A DNA stretch of 32,405 bases from Ferrovibrio sp. (GTDB lineage Bacteria; Pseudomonadota; Alphaproteobacteria; Ferrovibrionales; Ferrovibrionaceae). This document shows, in pieces, positions 14,335 through 22,509 of this stretch. Position 1 is the stretch's first letter. Each line of letters begins with the position of its first letter. The stretch spans positions 1 through 32,405 of the forward strand of contig NZ_JAOZVR010000115.1 in NCBI RefSeq assembly GCF_025869515.1. The letters run 5' to 3'. Under the pieces are notes generated by a model. The model was not told where the DNA came from, did no database searches, and was given only the letters and a program-made list of their open reading frames with translations. A program made the position numbers and the translations under genes.

Positions 14335-15061
14335 ATTGTTGTCGCGCCAACTTCACCAGCCGCACCAGCTCGGCGCGCGCTTCCTCGGCGCTCGCAATCG
14401 TCCTGCCGAAATTCAGCCGGGCGATTTCGCCGTCGCGCAGTAAATCCGTGCCCTCAGTGTCGATGCCGCAGAGACTCCAGCCGTCGCCGCTTCGGCCCAG
14501 CAGCCTGGTCGCATAGAGCTGCACGGCATCGGTATGGTCGGTGTTCATATGCTGCAGGATGTCGGCTTCCGCCTCGGCCAGTGCCGCCGTCTCGCCGGCA
14601 TAGAGGTAATCGTCGAGCCAGTGGATCTTGCCGAAGCCGGCGACGATATGCGCGCGCTCGACATGAATCCTGTAAAAGGCGAAATCGCCGAAGCCGGCAT
14701 ACATCTCCGCCGAAGGATGGCGGGCGAGGTAACGGGCGCGGTGGCGCGGACTTTCGGTTTTCTCGGCCAGGCCGAGCAGGCTGACCCGCGGGCCGGTCAG
14801 CGGCTCGGCCAGGCCGGCGGTGCCGTCGCAGAGCAACGCCACGCGGTCGCTGCCGAGGATATTCTTGGTATGGTCGGCCAGCCGCGAGATCAGCAGCAGC
14901 GGCGCTGCGTCATGGTCGAAGGCGACCAGCACCAGCGACGCATAGGGCTGGTGCCCGGCATTGCCGGTCATGGTGGTGGCGAGGCTGGCGGTGCGGCAGG
15001 CGCGCGCCACCGCGCGGGCCTGTTCGGCGGGCGTCTTTGCGGTGATCGGCAGTTCGGCCAT
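14333..15061 (-). CDS. HugZ-like haem utilisation protein (PNPOx fold plus DUF2470)
   Basis: A 242-residue protein. The N-terminal ~150 residues have the pyridoxamine-phosphate-oxidase-like split-barrel fold (TASLATTMTGNAGHQPYASLV, PLLLISRLADHTKNI). The C-terminal DUF2470 domain contains ILQHMNTDHTDAVQLYA, whose His is the haem-binding position in this family. Members bind and break down haem to release iron. The ATG at 15061 (MAELPITAKTP) begins where the conserved part begins; ATG 15070 and 15103 are in frame but run into non-conserved sequence. No Fur box is visible directly upstream. Confidence 0.88.
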   Translation of the reverse strand: MAELPITAKTPAEQARAVARACRTASLATTMTGNAGHQPYASLVLVAFDHDAAPLLLISRLADHTKNILGSDRVALLCDGTAGLAEPLTGPRVSLLGLAEKTESPRHRARYLARHPSAEMYAGFGDFAFYRIHVERAHIVAGFGKIHWLDDYLYAGETAALAEAEADILQHMNTDHTDAVQLYATRLLGRSGDGWSLCGIDTEGTDLLRDGEIARLNFGRTIASAEEARAELVRLVKLARQQ

Positions 15062-15149
15062 GGGCACCATCCGCGCCGGCGGGAAGAACGACGGCGGCAG
15101 CATGGCGCAGGCGCCGGCAAAGAAAAAGGGCCGGGGGCAGGCTGCCGCA

Positions 15150-15240
15150 AGACCCTCACCCGCAATGGGCGCCCGCGAAAGCTCCACTGGAGCTTTCGCA
15201 GCCCATGCGCCTCTCCTGCAAGCGGGAGAGGGAGGGCCCT
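15150..15240. repeat. Intergenic palindromic (REP-like) element
   Basis: The segment contains GCGAAAGCTCCA (15175-15186) and its exact reverse complement TGGAGCTTTCGC (15188-15199) with one base between, enclosed by ATGGGC (15165-15170) and GCCCAT (15201-15206). The flanks GACCCTCACCCGC (15151-15163) and TCTCCTGCAAGCGGGAGAGG (15212-15231) resemble the palindromic repeat dispersed between genes of many Alphaproteobacteria. No other copy is in this window, so repetition in the genome is an inference. Confidence 0.6.
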
Positions 15241-15270
15241 GACGCGCAGCGGCGGGCGGGTCTTGTTAAC

Positions 15271-16245
15271 TTACGGCAGCAGCAGTGTGGAGCCGGTGGT
15301 CTTGCGCGCTTCCAGGTCGGCATGGGCGCGGGCGGCATCCTTCAGCGCATAGGTCTGCGGGATTTCCACCTTCACCTTGCCTGATTTCACCACCTCGAAC
15401 AGCGCCTTGGCCGAAGCGACCAGGTCGGCGCGTTTTGCCGTATACGTGACGAGGGTCGGCCGGGTGACATAGAGCGAACCCTTGCCGGCCAGCGTGCTGA
15501 CATCGAAGGGCGGCACCGGGCCGGAGGCATTGCCGAAGCTGACCATCAGGCCGAAAGGCTGCAGGCAGTCGAGCGATCCCGCCCAGGTATCTTTGCCGAC
15601 GCCGTCATAGACGACAGGCACGCCGGCGCCCTTGGTGATCTCCTTCACCTTCTCGACGAAGTTTTCCGTGCGGTAGTTGATGACATGGTCGTAGCCATGC
15701 GCGCGGGCGAGTTTCGCCTTGTCGTCGCTGCCTACGGTGCCGATCACGGTGGCGCCGAGTGCCCTGGCCCACTGGCCAAAGATCAGGCCGACGCCGCCGG
15801 CGGCGGCATGGAACAGGATGGTCTGGCCCGGCTGCACCTTGTAGGTGCGCAACAGCAGGTATTCCGTCGTCATGCCCTTCAGCATGATCGCGGCAGCCAG
15901 CCGGTCGTCGATGCCCTCGGGCAACACCACGCAGCGGTCGGCCTGCATCAGCCGTTCCTCGGCATAGGCGCCGAGCGGCGCCGAGGCATAGGCGACGCGA
16001 TCACCCACCTTGATGTCGCTGACGCCGTCACCCACGGCGGTCACCACGCCGGAGCCTTCGGTGCCGAGCGTGAGCGGCAGCGGCAGCTTGTACAGGCCGC
16101 TGCGATGGTAGGTGTCGAGATAGTTCAGCCCGGCGGCCGAAACCTTCAGCCGGATCTGGCCGGGGCCGGGTGCGCCGACCTCGACCTCTTCCCATTTCAT
16201 CACTTCAGGGCCGCCATTGGCGTGAATGCGGATTGCGTGGACCAT
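15271..16245 (-). CDS. qor: NADPH:quinone oxidoreductase, zinc-free MDR family
   Basis: A 324-residue medium-chain reductase of the zeta-crystallin/QOR type. It has the GroES-like half (PGPGQIRLKVSAAGLNYLDTYHRSG and GTEGSGVV) and the NADPH-binding half with FHAAAGGVGLIFGQWARALG. The zinc ligands of alcohol dehydrogenases are absent, as expected for quinone reductases. It reduces quinones by one or two electrons in the cytosol and may protect against reactive carbonyls. Its stop is 200 bp upstream of the HugZ-like gene on the same strand, beyond the repeat element. It is preceded after 17 bp by the dienelactone hydrolase gene, so the two form an operon. Confidence 0.94.
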   Translation of the reverse strand: MVHAIRIHANGGPEVMKWEEVEVGAPGPGQIRLKVSAAGLNYLDTYHRSGLYKLPLPLTLGTEGSGVVTAVGDGVSDIKVGDRVAYASAPLGAYAEERLMQADRCVVLPEGIDDRLAAAIMLKGMTTEYLLLRTYKVQPGQTILFHAAAGGVGLIFGQWARALGATVIGTVGSDDKAKLARAHGYDHVINYRTENFVEKVKEITKGAGVPVVYDGVGKDTWAGSLDCLQPFGLMVSFGNASGPVPPFDVSTLAGKGSLYVTRPTLVTYTAKRADLVASAKALFEVVKSGKVKVEIPQTYALKDAARAHADLEARKTTGSTLLLP

Positions 16246-16262
16246 GATGCTGGATGCCTCGA

Positions 16263-16961
16263 TCAGGACAGGTGTTGCTTGAAGAATGCGGCGCTGCGAC
16301 CATTGGCCAGATCGGCGGCCGCCTTGTCGTAATGTTCGCCGCCGACGCGGGCGAAGGCATGGTCGTTGCCCTGGTATTCATGCAGCGTGATATTGGAATT
16401 GCCGGCCACGGCCGCCTTCACCCTGGCCTGGGCATCCTTGGGCACGAACTTGTCCTCGGTGGCGCAATGCATCAGCAGCGGTTTTTTGATAGCGCCGACC
16501 TCGCCGAGATGGTCGGCCAGCATGACGCCGTAATAGGCCACGGCGGCATCCACATCGCTACGCGCCGCCATCAGGAAGGCCAGCCGTCCGCCCAGACAGT
16601 AGCCCACAGTGCCGACCTTGCCGCTGACACCGGGCAGCTTGCGCAGAACGGCGAGGGAGGACTTCAGGTCCTCGACACCGAGATCGAGATTGAAGCCGCC
16701 GAACAGCGCAAAGGCCTTGTCCCATTCGGCCTTGCTCTTGTCGGTGATATCGACGCCGGGTTCCTGGCGCCAGAACAGGTCGGGGCAGAGCGCGACATAA
16801 CCTTGCCGGGCCAGGTCGTCGCAGATGTTGCGCATCACCTGATTGACGCCGAAGATTTCCTGGATGACGAGGATGCCGGGGCCCTTACCCGAGGCAGGTT
16901 CTGCGAGGTAACCGGTGAAACTGCCGCCATCATGGGCGCCGATCGTCACGGTCTTCGCCAT
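16263..16961 (-). CDS. Dienelactone hydrolase family protein
   Basis: A 232-residue alpha/beta hydrolase with the Cys-Asp-His triad of the family: Cys in VGTVGYCLGGRLAF, Asp in CATEDKFVP, His in YQGNDHAFARV. The N-terminal GILVIQEIFGVNQVMRNI is also characteristic. True dienelactone hydrolases open dienelactones in the chlorocatechol pathway, but no other catechol genes are near, so the substrate is unknown. AGGAGG stands before the ATG at 16961. It is first of a two-gene unit with qor. Confidence 0.94.
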   Translation of the reverse strand: MAKTVTIGAHDGGSFTGYLAEPASGKGPGILVIQEIFGVNQVMRNICDDLARQGYVALCPDLFWRQEPGVDITDKSKAEWDKAFALFGGFNLDLGVEDLKSSLAVLRKLPGVSGKVGTVGYCLGGRLAFLMAARSDVDAAVAYYGVMLADHLGEVGAIKKPLLMHCATEDKFVPKDAQARVKAAVAGNSNITLHEYQGNDHAFARVGGEHYDKAAADLANGRSAAFFKQHLS

Positions 16962-17031
16962 TGCGCATTCCTCCTGTGTGATATCGCCTGATTTATCTGG
17001 CGCGGACTCTAGCGACTCCGCGCGCGGGCAA

Positions 17032-17532
17032 TCAACCGCCGAGCGGCGGGATTCCGGCGGCCAGCAGCATGTTCACGGTCTGGTTATCGTCCGAGAGCGG
17101 CAGGACCAGGCCCTCGTAGCGGTAGCGTCGCTTCGGCGTCTGCAGGTCGCGGAACATGCGCAGCGGTTTGCCATGTTCGACCGCCCAGCCCAGGTCCTGC
17201 AGCGCCACGGCGCGGAAGCCCGGATCGTCGAAATCCGCGGGCGTGCGGAAATCCGGCCTGAGGTCGAACATCGTCTCGGTGCGGCCGCCAAGCACGCGCA
17301 TGACGAATTGCTCGATTCCGGCGCTGACGTCGATCAGGTTGACCCAGCCGATGGCGGGGCGGAAATCGACGGGATCGATCTCGCTGCGTGCGGGCGCGAT
17401 GCGTTGGCCGCGCTTGCCGTTCCAGTAGACATACAGCAGGCGCAGGATCGGGTGATCGAGCCGGTTCTGCGGATCGTCATGTTCGGCAATCGGTATGTAG
17501 GGCAGGTCGCCCAGATATTCCGTGGCAGTCAT
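17032..17532 (-). CDS. PAS-domain (PAS_5 type) protein, paralogue of 12649-13137
   Basis: A 166-residue protein with the same layout as the PAS-like protein at 12649-13137: HPILRLLYVYWNGKRGQRIAPAR, DPVDFRPAIGWVNLIDV, FVMRVLGGRTETMFDL, and a final RYEGLVLPLSDDNQTVNML. The two proteins share position-by-position similarity but clearly diverged early. There is no output domain. Its function is unknown; the conserved final strand ends in the same (D/N)xQTVxMxL-type pattern. The 84 bp to the next gene upstream holds nothing I can identify. Confidence 0.78.
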   Translation of the reverse strand: MTATEYLGDLPYIPIAEHDDPQNRLDHPILRLLYVYWNGKRGQRIAPARSEIDPVDFRPAIGWVNLIDVSAGIEQFVMRVLGGRTETMFDLRPDFRTPADFDDPGFRAVALQDLGWAVEHGKPLRMFRDLQTPKRRYRYEGLVLPLSDDNQTVNMLLAAGIPPLGG

Positions 17533-17616
17533 GCCGTGCCGGTCCGCTCCATCCCCCGTTGCGTGAGGATGTAGGGTGCGGCAGCCCCAGGCAAGCGAAT
17601 ACTGCCCGGTGACGGA

Positions 17617-18711
17617 TCAGGACACGGCAAAACCCCCACCGGGCGACAGTACCGCGGCATCATCCTCGCCCAGGGCCAGCAGACCGAAGGGCGGGGCCGC
17701 CTTGAAAGCGCCGGTGAAGTCATGCAGGCGCCGCACCCGGGCCGCCGGCACCTGGACATCGACCAGGGCGGCCTCCAGTGTCTCGGCATCCCAGTTGTGG
17801 ATCGCGGCGGCCACCGCCTGCTTGAAGCGGGCGGGCTCGGCGGCACGCACGAAACTGGCCGGACCCTGCAGCGGCAGGCCATCGGGGAAAATCGCACGGT
17901 CATCGCCGAGCGCAGCGAGACCGAGGATGCCGAGCAGCGACACCACATGCCGCGGTTTGTTGGCGCCGATGGCGATCCAGCCCTCGCGGCATTCGAACAG
18001 GTCGGCAGCCGGGCTGCCGGAATAGCCCTGGTTGCCCAACCGGGGCGGCGAGGTGTCGTTGGTCAGCGCATCGCAGGTGAAGGGATACATCAGCTGCATC
18101 GCCGCGCCGAGCATCGAGACATCGAGCAGCATACCGCTGCCGGTGCGCTCGCGCTCGCGCAGGCCGGCCAGCATGGCAAAGGCGGCCAGCAGGCCGGCGA
18201 CCGCATCGACGGCGGGAAAGCCGACCTTGATCGGCGGATCGCCCTCGTTGCCGGCCAGCATCATCATGCCGGTCATGGCCTGGATGACATGGTCATAGGC
18301 GGGGCGGTCGGCCCAGGCGCCCTTGCGGCCGAAGCCTGATACCGAACAGTAGACGATACGCGGATTGATCGCCTTCACCGCATCGTAGCCGAGACCGAAG
18401 CGGTCGAGTACGCCTGGCCGCAGGTTATCGAGCAGGATGTCGACCTTCGCGGCCAGATCGTGTGCCGCCTGCCGCTGCGCCAGGTCGCGCAGGTCGAGCT
18501 GCCGATTTTCCTTGCCGGCATTCAGCGCGTTATAGGCCTGCATGCCACGAGCGCCGCGCCGCATCACATCGCCGTCGGCGCCCTCCACCTTGATCACGGT
18601 GGCGCCGAGCCGGGCGAGATGGAAGGAGGCCAGCGGTCCGGCGATGACATGCGAAAAATCCAGCACCGTCACGCCGTCCAACGGCCGGAAGGTCGGTGGT
18701 GTGGCGCTCAA
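17617..18711 (-). CDS. CaiB/BaiF class III CoA-transferase
   Basis: A 364-residue enzyme that moves CoA between carboxylic acids. The N-terminus is typical (LDGVTVLDFSHVIAGPLASFHLARLGATVIKVE), then GKENRQLDL, then DRPAYDHVIQAMTG, which carries the catalytic Asp. It starts at TTG 18711-18709, sharing TTGA with the stop of the TctC gene, so translation is coupled. No ATG or GTG is suitably placed. The pair suggests uptake of a carboxylate, followed by its activation to a CoA thioester. The substrate cannot be read from the sequence. Confidence 0.93.
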   Translation of the reverse strand: MSATPPTFRPLDGVTVLDFSHVIAGPLASFHLARLGATVIKVEGADGDVMRRGARGMQAYNALNAGKENRQLDLRDLAQRQAAHDLAAKVDILLDNLRPGVLDRFGLGYDAVKAINPRIVYCSVSGFGRKGAWADRPAYDHVIQAMTGMMMLAGNEGDPPIKVGFPAVDAVAGLLAAFAMLAGLRERERTGSGMLLDVSMLGAAMQLMYPFTCDALTNDTSPPRLGNQGYSGSPAADLFECREGWIAIGANKPRHVVSLLGILGLAALGDDRAIFPDGLPLQGPASFVRAAEPARFKQAVAAAIHNWDAETLEAALVDVQVPAARVRRLHDFTGAFKAAPPFGLLALGEDDAAVLSPGGGFAVS

Positions 18712-19709
18712 CGCTGCGTCCCGATCTTCGCAGCGGCGACCAGCTTGGTGTATTTCGCCGTCTCGCTGCGCATGAAGGCGGTGAATTCGGCCGGCGTCGC
18801 GGTGGTGTCGATCGGGCTGCCGATTCTTTCGTGCACCGCGATGATCTCCGGCATGCGCGCGACGGTCAGTGCCGCTTCGTTCAGCTTCGCCACGATGGCC
18901 GGCGGCAGATTGGCCGGGCCCCACAGGCCGCTCCAGGATTCCAGCACCAGGTCGTCGCTGCCGTAGAGCTCCTTCAGCGTCGGCACGTCCGGCAACTGCG
19001 GCAGGCGGCGCGGCGCCGTGGTGGCCAGTGCGCGCACCTTGCCGGCTTTGACCTGCGGCACGGCGGTGGAGGCAATGGGAAAGGCGAATTCCACGGTCTT
19101 GCTCAGGATGGCCGGCACGATCTCGACCGATCCGCGAAACGGCACATGCACCACATCGATGCCGGTGAAATTGGCGAAGCCGGCGCCGGCCAGATGCGCG
19201 GCACTGCCGATGCCGCCGGAGCCGTAGTTGAACTTGCCCGGGGCTGCCTTCGCTGCCGCCACCAGATCGGCGGCGCTGCGGAACGGGCCTTCCGCTTCGG
19301 CCACCAGCAGCGTCGGCGCGGTACTGAGCCGCATGATGTGCGTGAAGCTGGTCATCGGATCGAATTCGGCCTTAGGCTCCAGAAGTTTCTGCGTCACATG
19401 CGACGAGGAGCCGAGCAGGATGGTGTAGCCGTCGGGCGGCGCCTGGGCGGCGATCTGCCCGGCCAGAATGCCGCCGGCGCCGACCCGGTTGTCGATCACG
19501 ACGCGCTGGCCCAGCACCTCGCCCATCTTGTCGGCAAAGACGCGGGTCAGCACATCCGGCCCGCCGCCGGCGGCATAGGGCAGGATCAGCTTGATCGGCT
19601 TGGCCGGATAGCTCTGGGCGCGTGAAAGCCCGGGCGCGAAAACGGCCGCGCCGCCGGCGGCAAGCTGCAGGAAGGTACGGCGGGTCGGTTGGCGGCTCGC
19701 AGGGCGCAT
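18708..19709 (-). CDS. TctC/Bug family tripartite tricarboxylate transporter binding protein
   Basis: A 333-residue periplasmic receptor. The N-terminus has twin arginines and a hydrophobic run (PTRRTFLQLAAGGAAVFAPG) with a cleavage site near SRAQ, consistent with Tat export. The family motifs follow: KPIKLILPYAAGGGPDVLTR, VIDNRVGAGG, and GPPNLPP-like GPANLPPAIVAKLNEA. These proteins capture carboxylates for TctAB permeases. No tctA or tctB gene is present here, so it is an orphan that must use a distant permease or act as a sensor. GGAGG precedes the ATG at 19709; the upstream in-frame ATG at 19724 contains that site and is rejected. Confidence 0.95.
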   Translation of the reverse strand: MRPASRQPTRRTFLQLAAGGAAVFAPGLSRAQSYPAKPIKLILPYAAGGGPDVLTRVFADKMGEVLGQRVVIDNRVGAGGILAGQIAAQAPPDGYTILLGSSSHVTQKLLEPKAEFDPMTSFTHIMRLSTAPTLLVAEAEGPFRSAADLVAAAKAAPGKFNYGSGGIGSAAHLAGAGFANFTGIDVVHVPFRGSVEIVPAILSKTVEFAFPIASTAVPQVKAGKVRALATTAPRRLPQLPDVPTLKELYGSDDLVLESWSGLWGPANLPPAIVAKLNEAALTVARMPEIIAVHERIGSPIDTTATPAEFTAFMRSETAKYTKLVAAAKIGTQR

Positions 19710-19769
19710 CGGTATTTCCTCCATGATTTTTGCGAGCAGGGTAGACGCGGCTCTCTTGCCAGTAAATTA

Positions 19770-19794
19770 TTGTTATGGACTATATCCATAACAA
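19770..19794. promoter_or_regulatory. Palindromic operator, probable LysR-family binding site
   Basis: TTGTTATGGA (19770-19779) and TCCATAACAA (19785-19794) are perfect inverted repeats around CTATA, in the short divergent region between tctC and the LysR gene. The inner part fits the T-N11-A pattern of LysR-type operators, and the site ends 14 bp before the LysR start codon. Confidence 0.75.
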
Positions 19795-19808
19795 AATAAT
19801 ATATCGGC

Positions 19809-20738
19809 ATGACCCGCACCGACCGCCTGCGCCTGCGCCACCTCCGCCTGCTCGACGCCGTCGAGGTCAGTGGCTCGCTCAGCCGTGCCGCCGCGCAACT
19901 GGGTCTGAGCCAGCCGGCCGCCACCAAGATCCTGCGCGAGGTGGAAACCGTGGTCGGCGCCGCACTCTACGAACGCCTGCCGCGCGGCGTGCGCCTGACG
20001 CCGGCCGGCCACGCCGTGGTGGAGCGTCTGCGCATCGGTCTCGTCGCGCTGGACAGGGCGCTCGGCAGCGGCAAGGCTGCGCCGCGCCGGCGGCTCTCGG
20101 TTGGCGCTCTGCCGGTGGTGACGGTCGATCTGCTGCCGCAGGCGATTGCCGGGCTGATGCGCGAGGGCATCGATTTCGACATCGAAGTCACCGAAGGTAC
20201 GGTGCCGTCGATGCTCGCGGATTTGCGGAGCCGGCAGATCGACTGTTTCATCGGACGCGTCGATGCCGCCACGCTGCGCGATCCGACATTGGGTGATCTG
20301 TTTGCGACGCCGCTGCTGACCGAGGGTCTGTCATTCGCAACATCGCGCCGGCATCCACTGGCGCGTCGCCGGTCCGTTTCGCTGGCCGATATTGTTGGGG
20401 AATCCTGGGTGCTGGCACCATTGCCCAGCTTCACGCGCGTATTTGTCGACCAGCATTTTATCAATCACGGCCTGGAGCGGCCGCGGCCGGTCATCGAATC
20501 GCTGTCCTTCCACACCAATCTGCAGATCGTCGGCCGCACCGATCTTGTAACAGTGGCGCCGTTTTCGGCGATTGCGCATTACAGCCGGCTCGGGCTGGTG
20601 CAACGCCTGCGCGTCGATCGCGAACCGGTAGCGACTCCGCTGCTGTTCCTCGCGCATCGCGAGACCATGGCGCTTCGCTCGTTGCAGCAGTTCGCCGCGG
20701 CCCTGCAGGCCGCCGTCGGAGAAATCAGAACAGGCTGA
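19809..20738 (+). CDS. LysR family transcriptional regulator
   Basis: A 309-residue regulator. The N-terminal winged helix is clear: RLRLRHLRLLDAVEVSGSLSRAAAQLGLSQPAATKILREVE, then ERLPRGVRLTPAG. The C-terminal ligand-binding domain follows from about residue 95. It is divergent from the tctC-CoA-transferase pair with an operator palindrome between, so it probably controls that pair in response to a related carboxylate. The ATG at 19809 is the usual family start. Its last 14 bp overlap the convergent ogt gene. Confidence 0.95.
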   Translation: MTRTDRLRLRHLRLLDAVEVSGSLSRAAAQLGLSQPAATKILREVETVVGAALYERLPRGVRLTPAGHAVVERLRIGLVALDRALGSGKAAPRRRLSVGALPVVTVDLLPQAIAGLMREGIDFDIEVTEGTVPSMLADLRSRQIDCFIGRVDAATLRDPTLGDLFATPLLTEGLSFATSRRHPLARRRSVSLADIVGESWVLAPLPSFTRVFVDQHFINHGLERPRPVIESLSFHTNLQIVGRTDLVTVAPFSAIAHYSRLGLVQRLRVDREPVATPLLFLAHRETMALRSLQQFAAALQAAVGEIRTG

Positions 20739-21261
20739 CCTGTTCGGACGGCACGTAGGCGCCTTCGTGGCGCAGCAGCCAGCGCTTGGTATCCAGCCCG
20801 CCCTTGCCGGAATAGCCGCCGGCATCGCCGCCGGCCGCCAGGATGCGGTGGCAGGGGATAATCACCGGAATCGGATTGGCGCCGCAGGCGCTGCCCACCG
20901 CACGGGAATCTACCGGGCCGCTGCCGATGGCAGTGGCGGCCTCGCCATAGCTGCGGGTGCGGCCGGCGGGGATCGCCAGCATGAAATCCCAGACGGCGCG
21001 CTGGAAATCGGTGCCGGCCGGCTCCAGCGGCAGATCGAAGCGGAATCTGCCATCCGTGAAATAGACCTCCAGCTGGCGGGCTGCCTCGGCCAGCAGGGCG
21101 CCCGCCTCCGGCGGCGTGTCGATATCGGCAGCCCAGGATGCTTTCTGGGCACCCCGGCCGCCCCAGTCGAGCTTGACGACCGCGGCTGTTGTGGCCGTGA
21201 CGGTCAGCGAGCCGAGCGGGCTGGACAGGGTCAGGCTGTAAGTTGCGCGATTCTTCGACAT
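20725..21261 (-). CDS. ogt: Methylated-DNA-protein-cysteine methyltransferase
   Basis: A 178-residue suicide repair protein that removes alkyl groups from O6-alkylguanine. The acceptor motif PCHR is at residues 136-139 (Cys137), within IPVIIPCHRILAAGG. The helix-turn-helix part contains the arginine-finger region SRAVGSACGANP, and FQRAVWDFMLAIPAGRTRSYGE is typical. The length fits Ogt rather than the larger Ada. It overlaps the LysR gene tail to tail by 14 bp and is divergent from the CobW-type gene. Confidence 0.95.
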   Translation of the reverse strand: MSKNRATYSLTLSSPLGSLTVTATTAAVVKLDWGGRGAQKASWAADIDTPPEAGALLAEAARQLEVYFTDGRFRFDLPLEPAGTDFQRAVWDFMLAIPAGRTRSYGEAATAIGSGPVDSRAVGSACGANPIPVIIPCHRILAAGGDAGGYSGKGGLDTKRWLLRHEGAYVPSEQVSLF

Positions 21262-21389
21262 GTTTCCGATACTTGGCGGCTGCAGGCCGGGTGCTGGGCC
21301 GAGGCTGGACTTAGGCAGTCAGGCCACTATGGTTACGCCCAAATTCCACAATTCAATAGCATGGCCGCCCCGGCCGGAGATATCCGCTT

Positions 21390-22499
21390 ATGTCACAGTC
21401 ATTGGAGAATGCGCAGACGCCCGTTACCGTCCTCACCGGCTATCTCGGTGCCGGCAAGACCACGCTGCTGAACCGCATCCTGACCGAAAATCACGGCAAG
21501 AAATACGCCGTCATCATCAACGAGTTCGGCGAAATCGGCATCGACAACGAGCTGGTGGTGGACGCCGACGAGGAAGTCTTCGAGATGAACAACGGCTGCA
21601 TCTGCTGCACCGTGCGCGGCGACCTGATCCGCATCATCGAAGGCCTGTTCAAGCGCAAGGACCGTTTCGATGCCATCGTGGTGGAAACCACGGGCCTGGC
21701 CGATCCCGGCCCGGTGGCGCAGACTTTCTTCGTCGATGAAGACGTGTCGCGCCGTGCCCGGCTCGATTCCATCGTCACCGTGGTTGATGCCCGCCATCTG
21801 CCGGCGCGCCTGAAGGACAGCCGCGAGGCCGAGGAGCAGATCGCCTTTGCCGATGTGATCGTGCTGAACAAGACCGACCTGGTGACCGGGGAAGAACTGG
21901 CCGAGGTGGAACGCCGTATCCGCAGCGTCAACCAGTTTGCCCAGATCCATCATGCGACCAAATGCGACGTGGATCTCGCCAAGGTGCTGGATCGCGGCGC
22001 CTTCGATCTCAGCCGCATCCTCGACCTGGAACCGGATTTCCTGCGGCAGGGTCCGGCGCATGGCGAACCGGGCCATGTGCATGACGAGCATTGCGGCCAC
22101 GACCATCACGATCATCACGATCATCACCATGGGCACAATCCGACGCATGGCGAGGCCGGGCATGTGCATGACGAGCATTGCGGCCACGATCACGAGCATG
22201 ACACCACCGTAAAAAGTGTGTCTCTAACCGTCGATACGCCGATCGATTCGCGCAAGTTCGATGCCTGGATCGGCGAGCTGCTGGCTGCCCAAGGCCAGAA
22301 TATCCTGCGCAGCAAGGGCATTCTGGATTTCAAGGGCAGTGACAAGCGCTTCGTCTTCCAGGCTGTGCATATGATCAAGGACGGCGATTTCCAGCGCCCC
22401 TGGCGCGCCGACGAGAAGCATGTCTCGCGCCTGGTTTTCATCGGCCGCGATCTTGATCTGCCCGCCCTGCAGCAGGGCTTCGAGTCCTGCCGCGCCTGA
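21390..22499 (+). CDS. COG0523 (CobW/ZNG1-like) metallochaperone GTPase
   Basis: A 369-residue P-loop GTPase. Walker A is GYLGAGKTTLLNRI, followed by NEFGEIGIDN, the metal motif GCICC (in NNGCICCTVRGD), Walker B-like VVETTGLADPGP, and NKTD. The C-terminal CobW_C domain follows from about residue 275. COG0523 members deliver zinc, cobalt or nickel to client proteins. A His-rich insert (about 224-272) holds two copies of a 16-residue unit with Cys, a likely metal store or sensor. The start has CGGAGA upstream. It is 10 bp ahead of a WD40 gene. The metal is not certain; no Zur box or riboswitch is visible in the 128-bp upstream gap. Confidence 0.95.
   Translation: MSQSLENAQTPVTVLTGYLGAGKTTLLNRILTENHGKKYAVIINEFGEIGIDNELVVDADEEVFEMNNGCICCTVRGDLIRIIEGLFKRKDRFDAIVVETTGLADPGPVAQTFFVDEDVSRRARLDSIVTVVDARHLPARLKDSREAEEQIAFADVIVLNKTDLVTGEELAEVERRIRSVNQFAQIHHATKCDVDLAKVLDRGAFDLSRILDLEPDFLRQGPAHGEPGHVHDEHCGHDHHDHHDHHHGHNPTHGEAGHVHDEHCGHDHEHDTTVKSVSLTVDTPIDSRKFDAWIGELLAAQGQNILRSKGILDFKGSDKRFVFQAVHMIKDGDFQRPWRADEKHVSRLVFIGRDLDLPALQQGFESCRA
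22059..22193 (+). repeat. Tandem duplication encoding a His/Cys-rich unit in the CobW-type gene
   Basis: Two 48-bp units, 22059-22106 and 22146-22193, encode HGE(P/A)GHVHDEHCGHDH and differ in one residue and few bases. They are separated by a His-rich HHDHHDHHHGHNPT linker; the period is 87 bp (29 codons). It was probably made by recent local duplication. Confidence 0.92.
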
Positions 22500-22509
22500 G
22501 CCGATCACC

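Noticed and set aside
21262..21389. Zur box or riboswitch in front of the CobW-type gene
   Set aside because: I looked for a palindromic zinc-repressor motif and for B12-box elements and found neither.
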